Assembly: GCF_947501405.1 (NCBI RefSeq)
Contig: NZ_CANMVK010000004.1
Coordinates: 238,843-302,842 of the forward strand
DNA length: 64,000 bases
Direction of reading: 5' to 3'
DNA from: an uncultured Hoeflea sp.
Lineage (GTDB): Bacteria > Pseudomonadota > Alphaproteobacteria > Rhizobiales > Rhizobiaceae
In this document: positions 45,760 to 55,278 of the stretch, in pieces
Layout of the letters: every line of letters begins with the position of its first letter
Numbering within the stretch: position 1 is the first letter of the stretch
Program-made: the position numbers and the translations under genes
Notes under the pieces: model-generated
Database searches by the model: none
What the model was told of the DNA's origin: nothing
The model's input: only the letters and a program-made list of their open reading frames with translations

Positions 45760-46700
45760 CTCTCGCCTTTCTGATAGGGGATCATCAGCGCCTTGGGGTA
45801 GGTCGCACGCCTCGCCACCACCACCAGAGCGACGATCGACAGCACGAACGGCATCATCAGGAAGATCTGATAGGGGATCACCCCGCCGGTGATCTGCTGC
45901 AACCGCACTTGATAGGCGTCGAATGCCGCAAACAGGATCGCGCCGATCAGGGCCTTGCCCGGCCGCCAGGAGCCGAACACCACCAGCGCGATGGCGATCC
46001 AGCCACGGCCGTTGATCATCTCGAAAAAGAACGAGTTGAACGCCGACATGGTCAAAAACGCGCCGCCGATCGCCATCAGCGCCGAGCCGGCCATCACCGC
46101 GCCAATGCGGATGGCTGTCACCGAAATGCCCTGGGCCTCGACCGCGGAGGGGTTTTCGCCCACCGCCCGGACAGCGACGCCCACCGGTGTGCGGTAGAGC
46201 ACCAGGGCGACCACCGCGACGGTGAGATAGGCGAGATAGGTGAGCGGGGTCTGGTTGAACAGTGCCGGCCCAAGCACCGGGATATCCGACAGCAGCGGAA
46301 CCGCGAACGGCTCGAACGGTTCGATTTTCGGCGGCGATGTGACCTCCGGCAACAGGATCCGGTAGGTGAAATAGGTAAGACTCGTCGCCAGAAGCGTCAC
46401 CCCGATGCCGGTGACATGCTGCGAAAGGCCCAGTGGCACAGTCAAAAAACCGTGCAGCAGCCCGAACATCGCCCCGGTCATTGCCGCCACGAATACCCCG
46501 GTCCAAAGGTCTCCGCCCATATAGACGGTAAACCAGCCCGAAAACGCGCCGGCCACCATGATGCCCTCAATCCCGAGATTGAGCACGCCGGCGCGCTCGC
46601 AGATCAGTTCGCCCATCGTGGCAAAAATCAGCGGCGAGGCGATGCGGATCGCAGCAACCCAGAAGCTGGCGGTAAACAGGATCTCGAAAGCTTCGATCAT
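45756..46700 (-). CDS. BMP-type ABC transporter permease 2
   Basis: A 314-residue inner-membrane permease of the NupQ/YufQ type, about nine helices, with the branched-chain-permease loop region VGVAVRAVGENPSAVEAQGISVTAIRIGAVMAGSALMAIGG. It pairs with the 352-residue permease encoded one base upstream. It should import nucleosides or bases with the ATPase and binding protein of this operon. Confidence 0.9.
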   Translation of the reverse strand: MIEAFEILFTASFWVAAIRIASPLIFATMGELICERAGVLNLGIEGIMVAGAFSGWFTVYMGGDLWTGVFVAAMTGAMFGLLHGFLTVPLGLSQHVTGIGVTLLATSLTYFTYRILLPEVTSPPKIEPFEPFAVPLLSDIPVLGPALFNQTPLTYLAYLTVAVVALVLYRTPVGVAVRAVGENPSAVEAQGISVTAIRIGAVMAGSALMAIGGAFLTMSAFNSFFFEMINGRGWIAIALVVFGSWRPGKALIGAILFAAFDAYQVRLQQITGGVIPYQIFLMMPFVLSIVALVVVARRATYPKALMIPYQKGER

Positions 46701-46701
46701 G

Positions 46702-47760
46702 TCACCTCCAGCGCACGCGGTAGCGCATCAGCATGATGGCGGTCACCATGGTCAACAGCGATGTCGCCACCATAACTTCGGCGATGTAGCTCGGCACATT
46801 GGCGCTGCGGCTCATGGCGTCGGCACCCACGAAGATGCCCGCGACGAAGATTGCCGCCGCGATCACCCCCAGCGGATTGAGCAGCGCCAGCATGGCCACC
46901 ACGATGCCGGTGTAGCCATAGCCCGGCGACAGATCGAGCGTGAGATTGCCCTTGAGGCCCGCCACTTCCGAAAAACCCGCAAGCGCCGCCAGGCCGCCCG
47001 ACAAAAGTGCGGTCTTGGCGATCACCCGGTTGACAGGAATGCCCGCAAACCGTGCGGCTTCGGCATTGTGGCCGACTGCGCGCATCTCGTAGCCGAGCAC
47101 GGTCTTCTTCATGATCACCCAGACGATGATGGCTGAAACGATGGCCAGGATGAAGCCGAAATGCAGCCGCTTGCCCTGGATCAGCCGCGGCAGTTGCGCC
47201 TCGGCGATCACCCGTTTGGACTGCGGCCACCCGAGCCCCATCGGATCTTTGAGTATGCCCTCGAGCAACATCGAAACGAACAGCAGGATGATGAAGTTCA
47301 ACAACAGCGTGGTCACCACCTCGTCGACGCCGAAACGGGTCTTGAGAATGGCAGGGCCCAGCAGCGCCAGTGCGCCCGTCAGCATCGCTGCCAGCATGAT
47401 CAGCGGGATCAACCCGGCCGATGGCAGTGTTACAGCACCGGTGCCCAAAACAACGGTCATCACCGCGCCGAGATAGAGCTGGGCTTCAGCGCCGATGTTC
47501 CACAACCGCGCCCGGAAGGCCACGGCCACCGCGAGCCCGGTGAAGATCAGTGGCGTTGCACGGGTCAGCGTCTCGACCAGGGCGAATTGTGACCCCGCAG
47601 CTCCCTTGAACACCAGAAAGAACACGGTGAATGGCGAAGCCCCGGCGATCATCACCAGGAGCGAGGAAAAAACGATGGTCGCGCCAATCGCCGCCGCCGG
47701 CCATAAAATCGTGGCGGCAGCGGACGGCGTGGCCCGGGGTTCAAGCCGCATCGGATGCAC
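46702..47760 (-). CDS. BMP-type ABC transporter permease 1
   Basis: A 352-residue permease of the NupP/YufP type. It shows the conserved segment VLGYEMRAVGHNAEAARFAGIPVNRVIAKTALLSGGLAALAGFSEV, which contacts the ATPase, and about ten hydrophobic helices. It overlaps the ATPase gene by 20 bases, so translation is coupled. Relatives transport purine and pyrimidine nucleosides. Confidence 0.9.
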   Translation of the reverse strand: MHPMRLEPRATPSAAATILWPAAAIGATIVFSSLLVMIAGASPFTVFFLVFKGAAGSQFALVETLTRATPLIFTGLAVAVAFRARLWNIGAEAQLYLGAVMTVVLGTGAVTLPSAGLIPLIMLAAMLTGALALLGPAILKTRFGVDEVVTTLLLNFIILLFVSMLLEGILKDPMGLGWPQSKRVIAEAQLPRLIQGKRLHFGFILAIVSAIIVWVIMKKTVLGYEMRAVGHNAEAARFAGIPVNRVIAKTALLSGGLAALAGFSEVAGLKGNLTLDLSPGYGYTGIVVAMLALLNPLGVIAAAIFVAGIFVGADAMSRSANVPSYIAEVMVATSLLTMVTAIMLMRYRVRWR

Positions 47761-49291
47761 CCTCCTCGATCCCGTGTCCGGCCATCAGTTCGCCCAGTTC
47801 CATCACTGTGAGTTCGCCCCGCGACGACGGCTCCGACAGGTGTCCGCGATGGATGACCAGGATCCGGTCCGAGAGCACCTGGATTTCGTCAAGATCCTCC
47901 GAGATCAAGAGCACCGCGGCGCCGCGGTCGCGCGCCTCGATCAGCCGCGCATGCACATAGGCGACGGCCCCGACATCGAGCCCGCGGGTCGGCTGGCTTG
48001 CCAGGATCACATCCGGATCGCCATCAAGCGCCCGCCCGAGGATCAGTTTCTGCATATTGCCGCCCGACAGAAGCCGAACCCGCGCCTCCGGCGACGGGCA
48101 TTTGACGTCGTAGGCCTTGATGATGTCGTCCGCGAACCGGACCGCCGCCTTCCAGTCGAGAAATCCCAGCCGCGAAAAACGCGGGCTGCGATAGGCCTCG
48201 GAAATCACGTTCTCGGCCACGCTCATGTCACCGATCATCCCGGTGGCGTGGCGGTCTTCGGGGATCCGCCCGAGACCGTTTGCAAGTGCTGCGCGCGGCG
48301 ACCATCTGGAGGCCTTCTGCCCATGGACCACGATGTCGCCGTCGCGCGCCTCCAGCGTCCCGGCAATCAGCGCGGCCAGCGCCGCCTGGCCATTGCCGGA
48401 GATGCCTGCAAGCCCGGTGATCTCGCCGCCACGCAACTGCATCGAGATGTTTCGAAGCGCCGATCCGCCAAGACCACGGGTGGAGACGTTTTTGAGCTCG
48501 AACAGCACCTCGCCGGGACTTGCGGGGCCAACCTCATTGACCGGCAATTGCCCGCCAACCATCAGTTCCGCCAACTCGCGACGCGTCGCTTGGTCGGTCA
48601 CCCGTTCGCCCGCAAGCTTGCCGCCGCGCAACACCACGACACGGTCGGCCACCGACTGCACCTCGCCAAGCTTGTGGGAAATGAAGATTACCGACAGACC
48701 CGCCGCCACCAGCTTTTTCAGCGTGGCGAACAGCGCCTCGGTTTCCATCGGCGTAAGCACCGCGGTCGGCTCGTCAAGAATGAGAATGCGCGCCTCGCGA
48801 TAGAGCGCCTTGAGGATTTCGACCCGCTGGCGTTCTCCCACCGAGAGATCGGAGATCATCCGGTCCGGATCGACCTCTAGCCCGTAATCGGAAGCCAGCG
48901 TTCGGATCCTGACGCGGGCGTTGGCCTTGCCAAGATTGAGCGACCATATCGGCCGGGTGCCCAGCACGATGTTTTCAAGCACCGTCATCTGGTCGGCCAG
49001 AGTGAAATGCTGATGCACCATTCCGATGCCCGCGGCCAGCGCCGCATGCGGATCGCCGGGCGGCAATGGCGTCCCGAAAGCTTCGATTTCGCCTTCATCG
49101 GCGGTGTAGTGGCCGAACAGGATGTTCATCAGCGTGGTTTTGCCCGCGCCGTTTTCACCGAGCAGCGCCACGACTTCGCCGCGCTTCAGCGTCAGCGAGA
49201 TCGCGTCATTGGCCACCAGTGACCCAAATCGTTTGGTGATGCCCGAGAGGCGGAGAACGGTCTCCGCCTCCGGGCGCCGGCTCGCGTCCAT
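47741..49291 (-). CDS. BMP-type ABC transporter ATPase (duplicated)
   Basis: A 516-residue protein with two nucleotide-binding domains, as in sugar and nucleoside importers. The first has Walker A GENGAGKTTL, signature LSVGERQRVEILKAL and Walker B ILILDEPTAVLT. The second is degenerate at the P-loop (GISGNGQAALA) with signature LSGGNMQKLILGRAL, the usual state for the family. Its ATG shares one base with the stop of the binding-protein gene. Confidence 0.92.
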   Translation of the reverse strand: MDASRRPEAETVLRLSGITKRFGSLVANDAISLTLKRGEVVALLGENGAGKTTLMNILFGHYTADEGEIEAFGTPLPPGDPHAALAAGIGMVHQHFTLADQMTVLENIVLGTRPIWSLNLGKANARVRIRTLASDYGLEVDPDRMISDLSVGERQRVEILKALYREARILILDEPTAVLTPMETEALFATLKKLVAAGLSVIFISHKLGEVQSVADRVVVLRGGKLAGERVTDQATRRELAELMVGGQLPVNEVGPASPGEVLFELKNVSTRGLGGSALRNISMQLRGGEITGLAGISGNGQAALAALIAGTLEARDGDIVVHGQKASRWSPRAALANGLGRIPEDRHATGMIGDMSVAENVISEAYRSPRFSRLGFLDWKAAVRFADDIIKAYDVKCPSPEARVRLLSGGNMQKLILGRALDGDPDVILASQPTRGLDVGAVAYVHARLIEARDRGAAVLLISEDLDEIQVLSDRILVIHRGHLSEPSSRGELTVMELGELMAGHGIEEGASDAA

Positions 49292-50328
49292 CAGCTGGAC
49301 TTGGGCTCTTCGTCGTTGATCTCGACCACAAACTCACCGGCCTTGATCGCGGCTTCGCGTTCGGCAACCAGCTTCATCGCCGCTTCGGGCACTTTGCCCT
49401 CGAAGGTGCCCAGTGGCGCGAGCGAACAACCGCCCTCCTTCATGAAGGAGTAGATCCCGTAATTGTCGGCCTTGAAGGTGCCGGCCTTGACCATGTCGAT
49501 CGCGTGATCGAGCGTCGGCTCGAAATGCCACAGCGCCGAGGCGACAACCGTTTCGGGATAATCGGCCTGGGTGTCGATCACATTTCCGATCGCCAGAATG
49601 TCCTTCTCCTTGGCCGCATCAGAGACGCCGAAACGCTCCGCATAGAGAATGTCGGCACCCGCATCGATCTGCGCGAAAGCGGTTTCCTTGGCTTTTGGCG
49701 GATCGAACCAAGACCCGATGAAGGCCACCTGGAACTTGGTGTCCGGCGCGGTTTCATGGACCCCGGCCATGAAGGCATGCATCAGCCGGTTGACTTCCGG
49801 AATCGGAAACCCGCCAACCATGCCGATATTGTTCGACTTGGTCATCGCCCCGGCGATGATGCCGGACAGATAGGACGCGTCCTGAATGTAGTTGTCGAAC
49901 ACCGCGAAATTCGGGGAATCGTCCTTGGGCAGGAAGCTCGATCCCATCAGATAGGCGGTCTCGGGATAGTCCCGCGCCACCTGCCGCGCGGCGTCTTCGA
50001 CGGCAAACACCTCGCCGATCACCAGATCATGGCCGGCTTCCGAATATTCGCGCATCACCCGCTCGTAGTCATTGTTGGAGGTGTTTTCGGAAAACACATA
50101 CTCGATATCGCCACGCGCCACTGCCGCATTGGCCGCCTGGTGAATACGGCTCACCCATTGCTGCTCCACCGGAACGGTGTAGATCGCCGCCACTTTGAGC
50201 GGTTCTGCTGCGCGCGCCCGGCCGATGAGACCGGGAGCCGCCAGCACTGCGGCGCCGGCGGTGACACCGGCGAGCAATTGGCGGCGTTTGATGCTGTTGA
50301 GATGGCCTAAAGAGAGAATTCCGGTCAT
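49291..50328 (-). CDS. BMP family substrate-binding protein
   Basis: A 345-residue periplasmic protein of the basic membrane protein (Med/PnrA-like) family that binds nucleosides. The N-terminus SIKRRQLLAGVTAGAAVLAAPGLIGRARA is a Tat-type signal. Body motifs include VIGEVFAVEDAARQVARDYPE, NIGMVGGFPIPEVNRLMHAFMAGV and ADILYAERFGV. AGGAG is 8 nt before the ATG at 50328. It leads the operon BMP-ATPase-permease-permease-deaminase, which together suggest uptake and deamination of a pyrimidine base or nucleoside. Confidence 0.9.
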   Translation of the reverse strand: MTGILSLGHLNSIKRRQLLAGVTAGAAVLAAPGLIGRARAAEPLKVAAIYTVPVEQQWVSRIHQAANAAVARGDIEYVFSENTSNNDYERVMREYSEAGHDLVIGEVFAVEDAARQVARDYPETAYLMGSSFLPKDDSPNFAVFDNYIQDASYLSGIIAGAMTKSNNIGMVGGFPIPEVNRLMHAFMAGVHETAPDTKFQVAFIGSWFDPPKAKETAFAQIDAGADILYAERFGVSDAAKEKDILAIGNVIDTQADYPETVVASALWHFEPTLDHAIDMVKAGTFKADNYGIYSFMKEGGCSLAPLGTFEGKVPEAAMKLVAEREAAIKAGEFVVEINDEEPKSS

Positions 50329-50705
50329 GACTGACGCTCCTGTTTGACAATGATTTGTGCTGAACCCGTCTTTATTTTTGACCAAATGATAAAACGAGCC
50401 AGCCGGCTTTGGCAACCGCCCATGAAAATCCTGTGCACAACTGCCCTCGGCGTTCAGTTGAGTGATGGCTGAGAACAAGGTGCGATCCGTATTGTTTCAG
50501 CCCGCCGCACACGCTCTGAACCGCAGCGGCGCCCATTGCATTTTGTAACTGCGACAAGGCCAAAAGCCTGCTCCGGATCAGGCCAGCTTCCCGATTGGAC
50601 TTGCACATTTTCACAAGACGGGCACAACACGACATGCACCACGCAGCGATTGTGCGCTACGCCGCATTCACGATGCATGGCGAAAGCGAGACGGGAGAAG
50701 CGACC
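50329..50705. other. Intergenic region between divergent BMP and ackA genes
   Basis: A 377-base stretch holding the promoters of two divergent units. Apart from the TTGACCA palindrome-like site at 50378, I see no RNA structure, repeat or small gene with a ribosome binding site. It is somewhat AT-richer near 50371-50395, consistent with a leftward promoter there. Confidence 0.5.
50378..50393. promoter_or_regulatory. Possible operator resembling a RutR-type site
   Basis: TTGACCA-AA-TGATAAA has a perfect left half and a 5/7 right half of the TTGACCA-N2-TGGTCAA palindrome described for RutR, a pyrimidine-responsive TetR regulator. It lies about 50-65 bases before the BMP gene, whose operon handles pyrimidines. 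No rutR gene is in the window. The match is imperfect. Confidence 0.3.
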
Positions 50706-51884
50706 ATGAGGGAAACCGGAAACGACAGCCTGCTGGCGCTCAATTGCGGATCCTCCTCAATCAAGTTCGCCGTTTTTTCTATGGACGGGACCCGAAGTCT
50801 GAAAGGTCTGGTCGAAGCGATAGGACATGGCCAGTCGCCGCGCCTCAGGGTCGATGGCGAACCGGCGCGGTCTATTGGCGACGAGACGTCCCGCCACGCC
50901 GATTTGCTGCCGCGGCTGATCGCCGATGTCATTCTGCCCGCAGTGCGTGGCTCGGATGCGCAAGGCCGGATTGTCGGCGTCGGCCATCGGGTGGTGCATG
51001 GCGGCGATCATTTCGACGCCCCTGTACGCATCGATGCTGCAGCGCGCCGTGAAATCGCTGAGCTAACTCCTCTGGCGCCGGGTCATCAGCCGCACAATCT
51101 GGCAGGGATCGATGCCGCTGCTGCGGCACTTCCGGATGCGCCGCAGGTGGCCTGTTTCGACACCGCCTTTCATCTGACCGTACCGCAGGTCCGCCGCGAA
51201 ATGGCGCTGCCGCGAGACTATGCCCGCCAGGGGCTGATCCGCTACGGCTTTCACGGCCTGTCCTACCAGCACGTGGCCGCCAGCCTGCCGGATCTCGGTG
51301 TTGCGGGCCAACGCGTCGTCGCCTGCCACCTTGGCAATGGATCATCGATCTGTGCCTTGCAGGACGGCGTCAGTGTCTGGACCTCCATGGGCTTTACACC
51401 GCTTGACGGGCTGATGATGGGTCAGCGGCCTGGCAGGCTCGATCCCGGCGCGGTGCTGTGGCTGCTCGAGCACCATCAGGGCGACGCCGCCATGGTCAGC
51501 AAGCTGCTCAATCACCAGAGCGGGCTTGCCGGCGTCTCGGGCATTTCGGGCGACATGCGAACCCTGCTTGCGAGCGACGCCCCGGATGCCCAATTCGCAG
51601 TCTCTATGTATGTCGACCGGCTGGTCGAGGAAATCGGTGCGGCGGCGGCAAGTCTAGGCGGCTGCGACGTCGTGGTGTTTTCGGGCGGCATTGGCGAGAA
51701 CTCAGCGCCGATCCGCGCCATGGCGCTGGAGCGGCTGGCGTGGCTCGGCTTTGCGCTCGACACTCAGGCCAACGAGGCATCCTCCCGGAAGATCACCCGG
51801 CACGATGGCCAGCGTCACGCCTTCATCATCAGGGCCGATGAGGAACAGGTCATCGCCGATGCGGTTGCCGGTTTGGTGGGTTGA
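50706..51884 (+). CDS. ackA: Acetate kinase
   Basis: A 392-residue cytosolic kinase that interconverts acetate and acetyl phosphate with ATP. Motifs: LALNCGSSSIKFAVF at the N-terminus, CFDTAFHLTVP, VACHLGNGSSICAL and VVFSGGIGENSAPIR. GGAG lies 8 nt before the ATG at 50706; in-frame starts further upstream lack support. Neither phosphotransacetylase nor phosphoketolase is adjacent, unlike common arrangements. It converges with the nqr operon, 29 bases between stops. Confidence 0.93.
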   Translation: MRETGNDSLLALNCGSSSIKFAVFSMDGTRSLKGLVEAIGHGQSPRLRVDGEPARSIGDETSRHADLLPRLIADVILPAVRGSDAQGRIVGVGHRVVHGGDHFDAPVRIDAAARREIAELTPLAPGHQPHNLAGIDAAAAALPDAPQVACFDTAFHLTVPQVRREMALPRDYARQGLIRYGFHGLSYQHVAASLPDLGVAGQRVVACHLGNGSSICALQDGVSVWTSMGFTPLDGLMMGQRPGRLDPGAVLWLLEHHQGDAAMVSKLLNHQSGLAGVSGISGDMRTLLASDAPDAQFAVSMYVDRLVEEIGAAAASLGGCDVVVFSGGIGENSAPIRAMALERLAWLGFALDTQANEASSRKITRHDGQRHAFIIRADEEQVIADAVAGLVG

Positions 51885-51913
51885 CGCTTCCGGAGACTGT
51901 TTGACTTTTGGCG

Positions 51914-52312
51914 TTACCGCCAGTTTCCGGCCAGCGCCGCAAGCAGGTCCGAGCGGCTGATCTGGCCCACCAGCCGACCTTCCGACATCACCGGAAAACG
52001 GCGGAACGAGCTTGCCAGAAAAGCTTCGGCCGCCTCGATCAGATCCAGTTCGGCGTCAAGTGTCTGCACGTCTTTTGACATGTAGCTTTCAACCTTGTCG
52101 CCCCATTCCCGGTAATAGCTTGCGTGCAGCGCTGCCTTGAGACAGTCCTTTTTGGACAAAACGCCAACCAGATTACCGGTGCGGTCAAGCACCGGGGCAC
52201 CTGAAATGCGGTGGTCGATCAACAGATGCATCGCCCGATTGATTTCCATGTCGGGCGTCAGCGTCACCAGATCGCGTGACATGTAATTCCTGATGCGTGG
52301 ACGCGCGCTCAT
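51914..52312 (-). CDS. Two-CBS-domain protein at the end of the nqr operon
   Basis: A 132-residue cytosolic protein made of two CBS motifs (IRNYMSRDLVTLTPDMEINRAMHLLIDHRISGAPVLDRTGNLVGVLSKKD and VESYMSKDVQTLDAELDLIEAAEAFLASSFRRFPVMSEGRLVGQISRSD). Such pairs bind adenine nucleotides. Its ATG overlaps the stop of nqrM as ATGA, so it is translated with the Nqr assembly genes. An energy-sensing role for Nqr is an inference. Confidence 0.85.
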   Translation of the reverse strand: MSARPRIRNYMSRDLVTLTPDMEINRAMHLLIDHRISGAPVLDRTGNLVGVLSKKDCLKAALHASYYREWGDKVESYMSKDVQTLDAELDLIEAAEAFLASSFRRFPVMSEGRLVGQISRSDLLAALAGNWR

Positions 52313-52470
52313 CCCCGGTCTCCTTTGCGACACCCGGCGCAGGAAATCCCCTTGGCGCAGGCCAGGCCACCGCAGGACCCCTTGAGCGGCGGCCGGCCAC
52401 ACATCACGCCTACACCGAGACACGCCAGCGATACCAGTATCAGGCCGAACGCCAACAAAAATGTGCCCAT
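52309..52470 (-). CDS. nqrM: Nqr maturation protein NqrM
   Basis: A 53-residue membrane protein, translated from the minus strand starting at 52470. It begins MGTFLLAFGLILVSLACLG, one transmembrane helix, followed by VMCGRPPLKGSCGGL and a Cys-rich segment (ACAKGISCAGCRKG) with six Cys in total. This is the DUF539/NqrM pattern; NqrM is needed to assemble the Nqr complex, probably by delivering iron to the NqrD/NqrE cysteines. It starts 13 bases after apbE and overlaps the CBS gene by 4 bases. It is easily missed because of its size. Confidence 0.9.
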   Translation of the reverse strand: MGTFLLAFGLILVSLACLGVGVMCGRPPLKGSCGGLACAKGISCAGCRKGDRG

Positions 52471-52483
52471 CACTTCGCGCTCC

Positions 52484-53458
52484 CTACAAAATCAGATGGC
52501 GGTCAAATCCCGCCGTCATGATCTCTTGCCAGCCATTCCCGTGGTACCGGAGAAACAACGCCCGTATTGCATGATCACGGGCGAAGTCCGGACCGGTCTC
52601 CGGACCCATCACCATCAACGCCGTGGCCAGCGCGTCGGCGCGCATGGCGCTTTCAGCGAGCACGGAAACTGATGCCGGAGCGCCACTGACCGGCCGTCGA
52701 TGCCCCGGATCAATCAGGTGACTGATCCCGTGCGGACCGAAAGCTGCCCCCTGCCGACCGGTGCCCGAGGTCGCCAGGGCAAGGTCCCGAGGCGCGATGA
52801 TGCGCTGCATGGCGCCGTCTGCGGCATCGGGCCGTTCGATGCCCACCCGCCATGGCCGGCCGTCTGGGTGCTGGCCTATGCACCGCACCTCGCCGCCAAG
52901 CTCCAGCAGAGCGGAACGGACGCCGAGATCCGCCAATCCGCCGATGATCCTGTCCAGCGCGTACCCCTTGGCGATGCCGCAAAGATCGAGCGTCAAGTCG
53001 GGCGTGATCTTGCGCAATGCCCCCGCGCCGATGTGCAGATCTTCAAGCTTCCCCCGGCCGCCCGATATCGGGCCGAAACCATAACGCGCCACCAGCGGAC
53101 CAACTGTCGGATCAAACGCGCCCTCCGTCAGGCGCGAAACCGCCAGCGCATCCGATACAACCACGCTGAGATCCGGCGAGACGTGCTGCCAACCGCTGGA
53201 CCGCGAGCGATTGAACAGCGAAAGCTCGGACTCCGAACGATAGGGCGACATCGACGCATTGGTCTGCTCGACCACCCGGAGAACATGGCTCCGCACCGCC
53301 TCCTCCGACGCTGCGCCGGACCATGCCAGACGCCAGGTGCTGCCAAACGCCTGTCCGCCGGTCGCTCCAAGTACGTGCACAGCCGAGGAAGCACTGGCCG
53401 CCAAGCCTGTCGCCATTGCGGCAGTCGAAAACAGCAAATTGCGGCGCGTGATACTCAT
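52484..53458 (-). CDS. apbE: FAD:protein FMN transferase (ApbE)
   Basis: A 324-residue periplasmic enzyme that attaches FMN covalently to Thr of Nqr or Rnf subunits. The Tat signal TRRNLLFSTAAMATGLAA starts the protein; LAWSGAASEE, LDLCGIAKGYALDRI, LLELGGEVRCIG and the metal-binding ISHLIDPGHRRPV follow. It lies 3 bases after nqrF. Its presence implies at least one flavinylated subunit, which must be NqrC because NqrB lacks the acceptor motif. Confidence 0.93.
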   Translation of the reverse strand: MSITRRNLLFSTAAMATGLAASASSAVHVLGATGGQAFGSTWRLAWSGAASEEAVRSHVLRVVEQTNASMSPYRSESELSLFNRSRSSGWQHVSPDLSVVVSDALAVSRLTEGAFDPTVGPLVARYGFGPISGGRGKLEDLHIGAGALRKITPDLTLDLCGIAKGYALDRIIGGLADLGVRSALLELGGEVRCIGQHPDGRPWRVGIERPDAADGAMQRIIAPRDLALATSGTGRQGAAFGPHGISHLIDPGHRRPVSGAPASVSVLAESAMRADALATALMVMGPETGPDFARDHAIRALFLRYHGNGWQEIMTAGFDRHLIL

Positions 53459-53461
53459 GGA

Positions 53462-54682
53462 TCAGACTCCGAAATCGTCGGTGAAGATATGCGATGGATC
53501 GACGCCTGCGTCGTCCAGCATCGCAAGCACGGCGCGGATCATCAATGGCGGCCCGCACAGATAGTATTCGCACGCTTCCGGCGCCGGATGATCGCGCAGA
53601 TAATCCTCCCAGGCTGCCATGTGCACAAACCCGCTGCGGCCCTTCCAGTCATCCTCGGGCCGGGGATCCGACAGCGCCACGGTCCAATTGAAATTCTCAT
53701 GGCGTGCGGCGAGATCATCGAACTCGTCCTGATAGGGCAGATCGGCCTTGTTGCGCGCGCCGTACCAGTAGCTCAGACGGCGTTGTGCCCCGAGCCGCTC
53801 CAACTGGTCGAAGATGATCGCCCGCAGCGGCGCCATGCCGACGCCGCCGCCGATGAACACCATTTCGGCTTCCCCCGGCTGTGCACGGAAACTGCCAAAC
53901 GGTCCGGAAGTCTCCACACGGTCGCCGGGCCGGAGCGCAAACAGCCAGGATGACACCAGACCCGGCATCGCATCCGGCGCCGACGGCGGCGGCAGCGCCA
54001 GCCGGATATTGAGCACAATCCGGCCGGCCTCGGTGTCTTCGGGCCGGTTGGAGACAGAATAGGCCCGGGTGACCGGCTCGGCGCTCGACGCCGCAAGTCC
54101 ACGCAGTTGCTCCCAGACCTGCCGGTGATTTTCGGGCACATCGATGCCGGAATAGGCTACGGAGAAGGGCGGCGCGGTCACCTGCACGAAGGAACCCGCC
54201 TCGATCTCGAGCCGCATGTCATCGGGCTGGCGGAGCACGATCTCCCGAATCAGCGGCGTTAGCGCCCGCACGCTTTCCACCTTGCAGACGAATTGCTCGG
54301 CCGCCATCAGATCATTGTCGACCTCAACCGCCATATCGTCGCGGATCACCACCTGGCAGGCCAGATGAACTCCAGCCTTCAGCTCCTGTTTGGTCAGTCG
54401 CGCAGCCTCGGTCGGCAGGTGTGGCGCGCCGCCATCGACAATTGTGACCTTGCACAGGCCACAGGTGCCCGCACCGGCACAAGCCGACGGCACGAGAATC
54501 TCGTTGTCGTTAAGCGCGCCCAAAAGCTTGACGCCGGTGCGGGTGTCCAACTCGGTCGCGCTGTTGACCGTCAGCACCGCCGGCCGCGATGGCGACAGGA
54601 TCGACCGCGCCAGCATCACCGTCAACGCCAGCGCCAGCACAATCCCGGTCAGAAGCGCGGTGCCCATCAAAATCTCGGTCAT
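53462..54682 (-). CDS. nqrF: Na+-NQR subunit F (NADH dehydrogenase module)
   Basis: A 406-residue protein that takes electrons from NADH. One N-terminal membrane helix (residues 5-25), a [2Fe-2S] domain with Cys68, Cys74, Cys77 and Cys109, an FAD domain with the binding motif RAYSVSN, and an NADH domain ([13 protein letters not shown] and the C-terminal [13 protein letters not shown]). Its start overlaps nqrE as ATGA. The length and all cofactor motifs match functional NqrF. Confidence 0.95.
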   Translation of the reverse strand: MTEILMGTALLTGIVLALALTVMLARSILSPSRPAVLTVNSATELDTRTGVKLLGALNDNEILVPSACAGAGTCGLCKVTIVDGGAPHLPTEAARLTKQELKAGVHLACQVVIRDDMAVEVDNDLMAAEQFVCKVESVRALTPLIREIVLRQPDDMRLEIEAGSFVQVTAPPFSVAYSGIDVPENHRQVWEQLRGLAASSAEPVTRAYSVSNRPEDTEAGRIVLNIRLALPPPSAPDAMPGLVSSWLFALRPGDRVETSGPFGSFRAQPGEAEMVFIGGGVGMAPLRAIIFDQLERLGAQRRLSYWYGARNKADLPYQDEFDDLAARHENFNWTVALSDPRPEDDWKGRSGFVHMAAWEDYLRDHPAPEACEYYLCGPPLMIRAVLAMLDDAGVDPSHIFTDDFGV

Positions 54683-55278
54683 GGCGTCACCAGCGAAAAT
54701 GCGGAAAAGCCCAGCGACATCAGCCCGGTGACGATGAAGGCGCTGGCCAACCCCTCCACGCCTTTGGGCATGTCGGAATATTTCAGCCGCTCCCTGATCG
54801 CGGCAAATGTGACGATCGCCAGCGCCCAGCCGAATCCGCTGCCCACGCCATAGGTCAACGACTCTGCAAAATCGTAGCGCCGCTCGACCATGAACAGGCT
54901 GCCGCCAAGGATTGCGCAATTGACGGTAATCAGCGGCAGAAAGATGCCGAGCGCCCGGTAAAGCCGAGGCGCGAACCGCTCCAGCGTCATTTCCAGAATC
55001 TGCACCATGGCGGCAATGACGCCGATGAAGCTGACCAGCTTGAGAAACGTCAGATCGACTTCAGGCAGACCCGCCCATGCCCAGGCGCCTTCGAGCAGCA
55101 GCAGGTTGAAGATCAGGTAATTGACCGGCACCGTGATTGCCTGCACCACGATCACCGCCAGCCCCAGGCCCAGCGCTGTCTCCACGCGCTTGGAGACAGC
55201 CAAAAAGGTGCAGATCCCCAAAAAGAAGGAGAGCGCCAGGTTTTCCTGGAAAATCGATTTGACCAGCAGCTCCATCAT
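54679..55278 (-). CDS. nqrE: Na+-NQR subunit E
   Basis: A 199-residue membrane protein with six helices. The two cysteines that hold the intramembrane iron centre together with NqrD are present: Cys23 in [10 protein letters not shown] and Cys121 in [10 protein letters not shown]. The start shares ATGA with the nqrD stop. Confidence 0.95.
   Translation of the reverse strand: MMELLVKSIFQENLALSFFLGICTFLAVSKRVETALGLGLAVIVVQAITVPVNYLIFNLLLLEGAWAWAGLPEVDLTFLKLVSFIGVIAAMVQILEMTLERFAPRLYRALGIFLPLITVNCAILGGSLFMVERRYDFAESLTYGVGSGFGWALAIVTFAAIRERLKYSDMPKGVEGLASAFIVTGLMSLGFSAFSLVTP

Noticed and set aside
45760-46506. Open frame extending cytosine deaminase to 678 residues
   Set aside because: It runs over the permease gene on the same strand in another frame; the deaminase starts at 45759 with an ATGA overlap and normal length.
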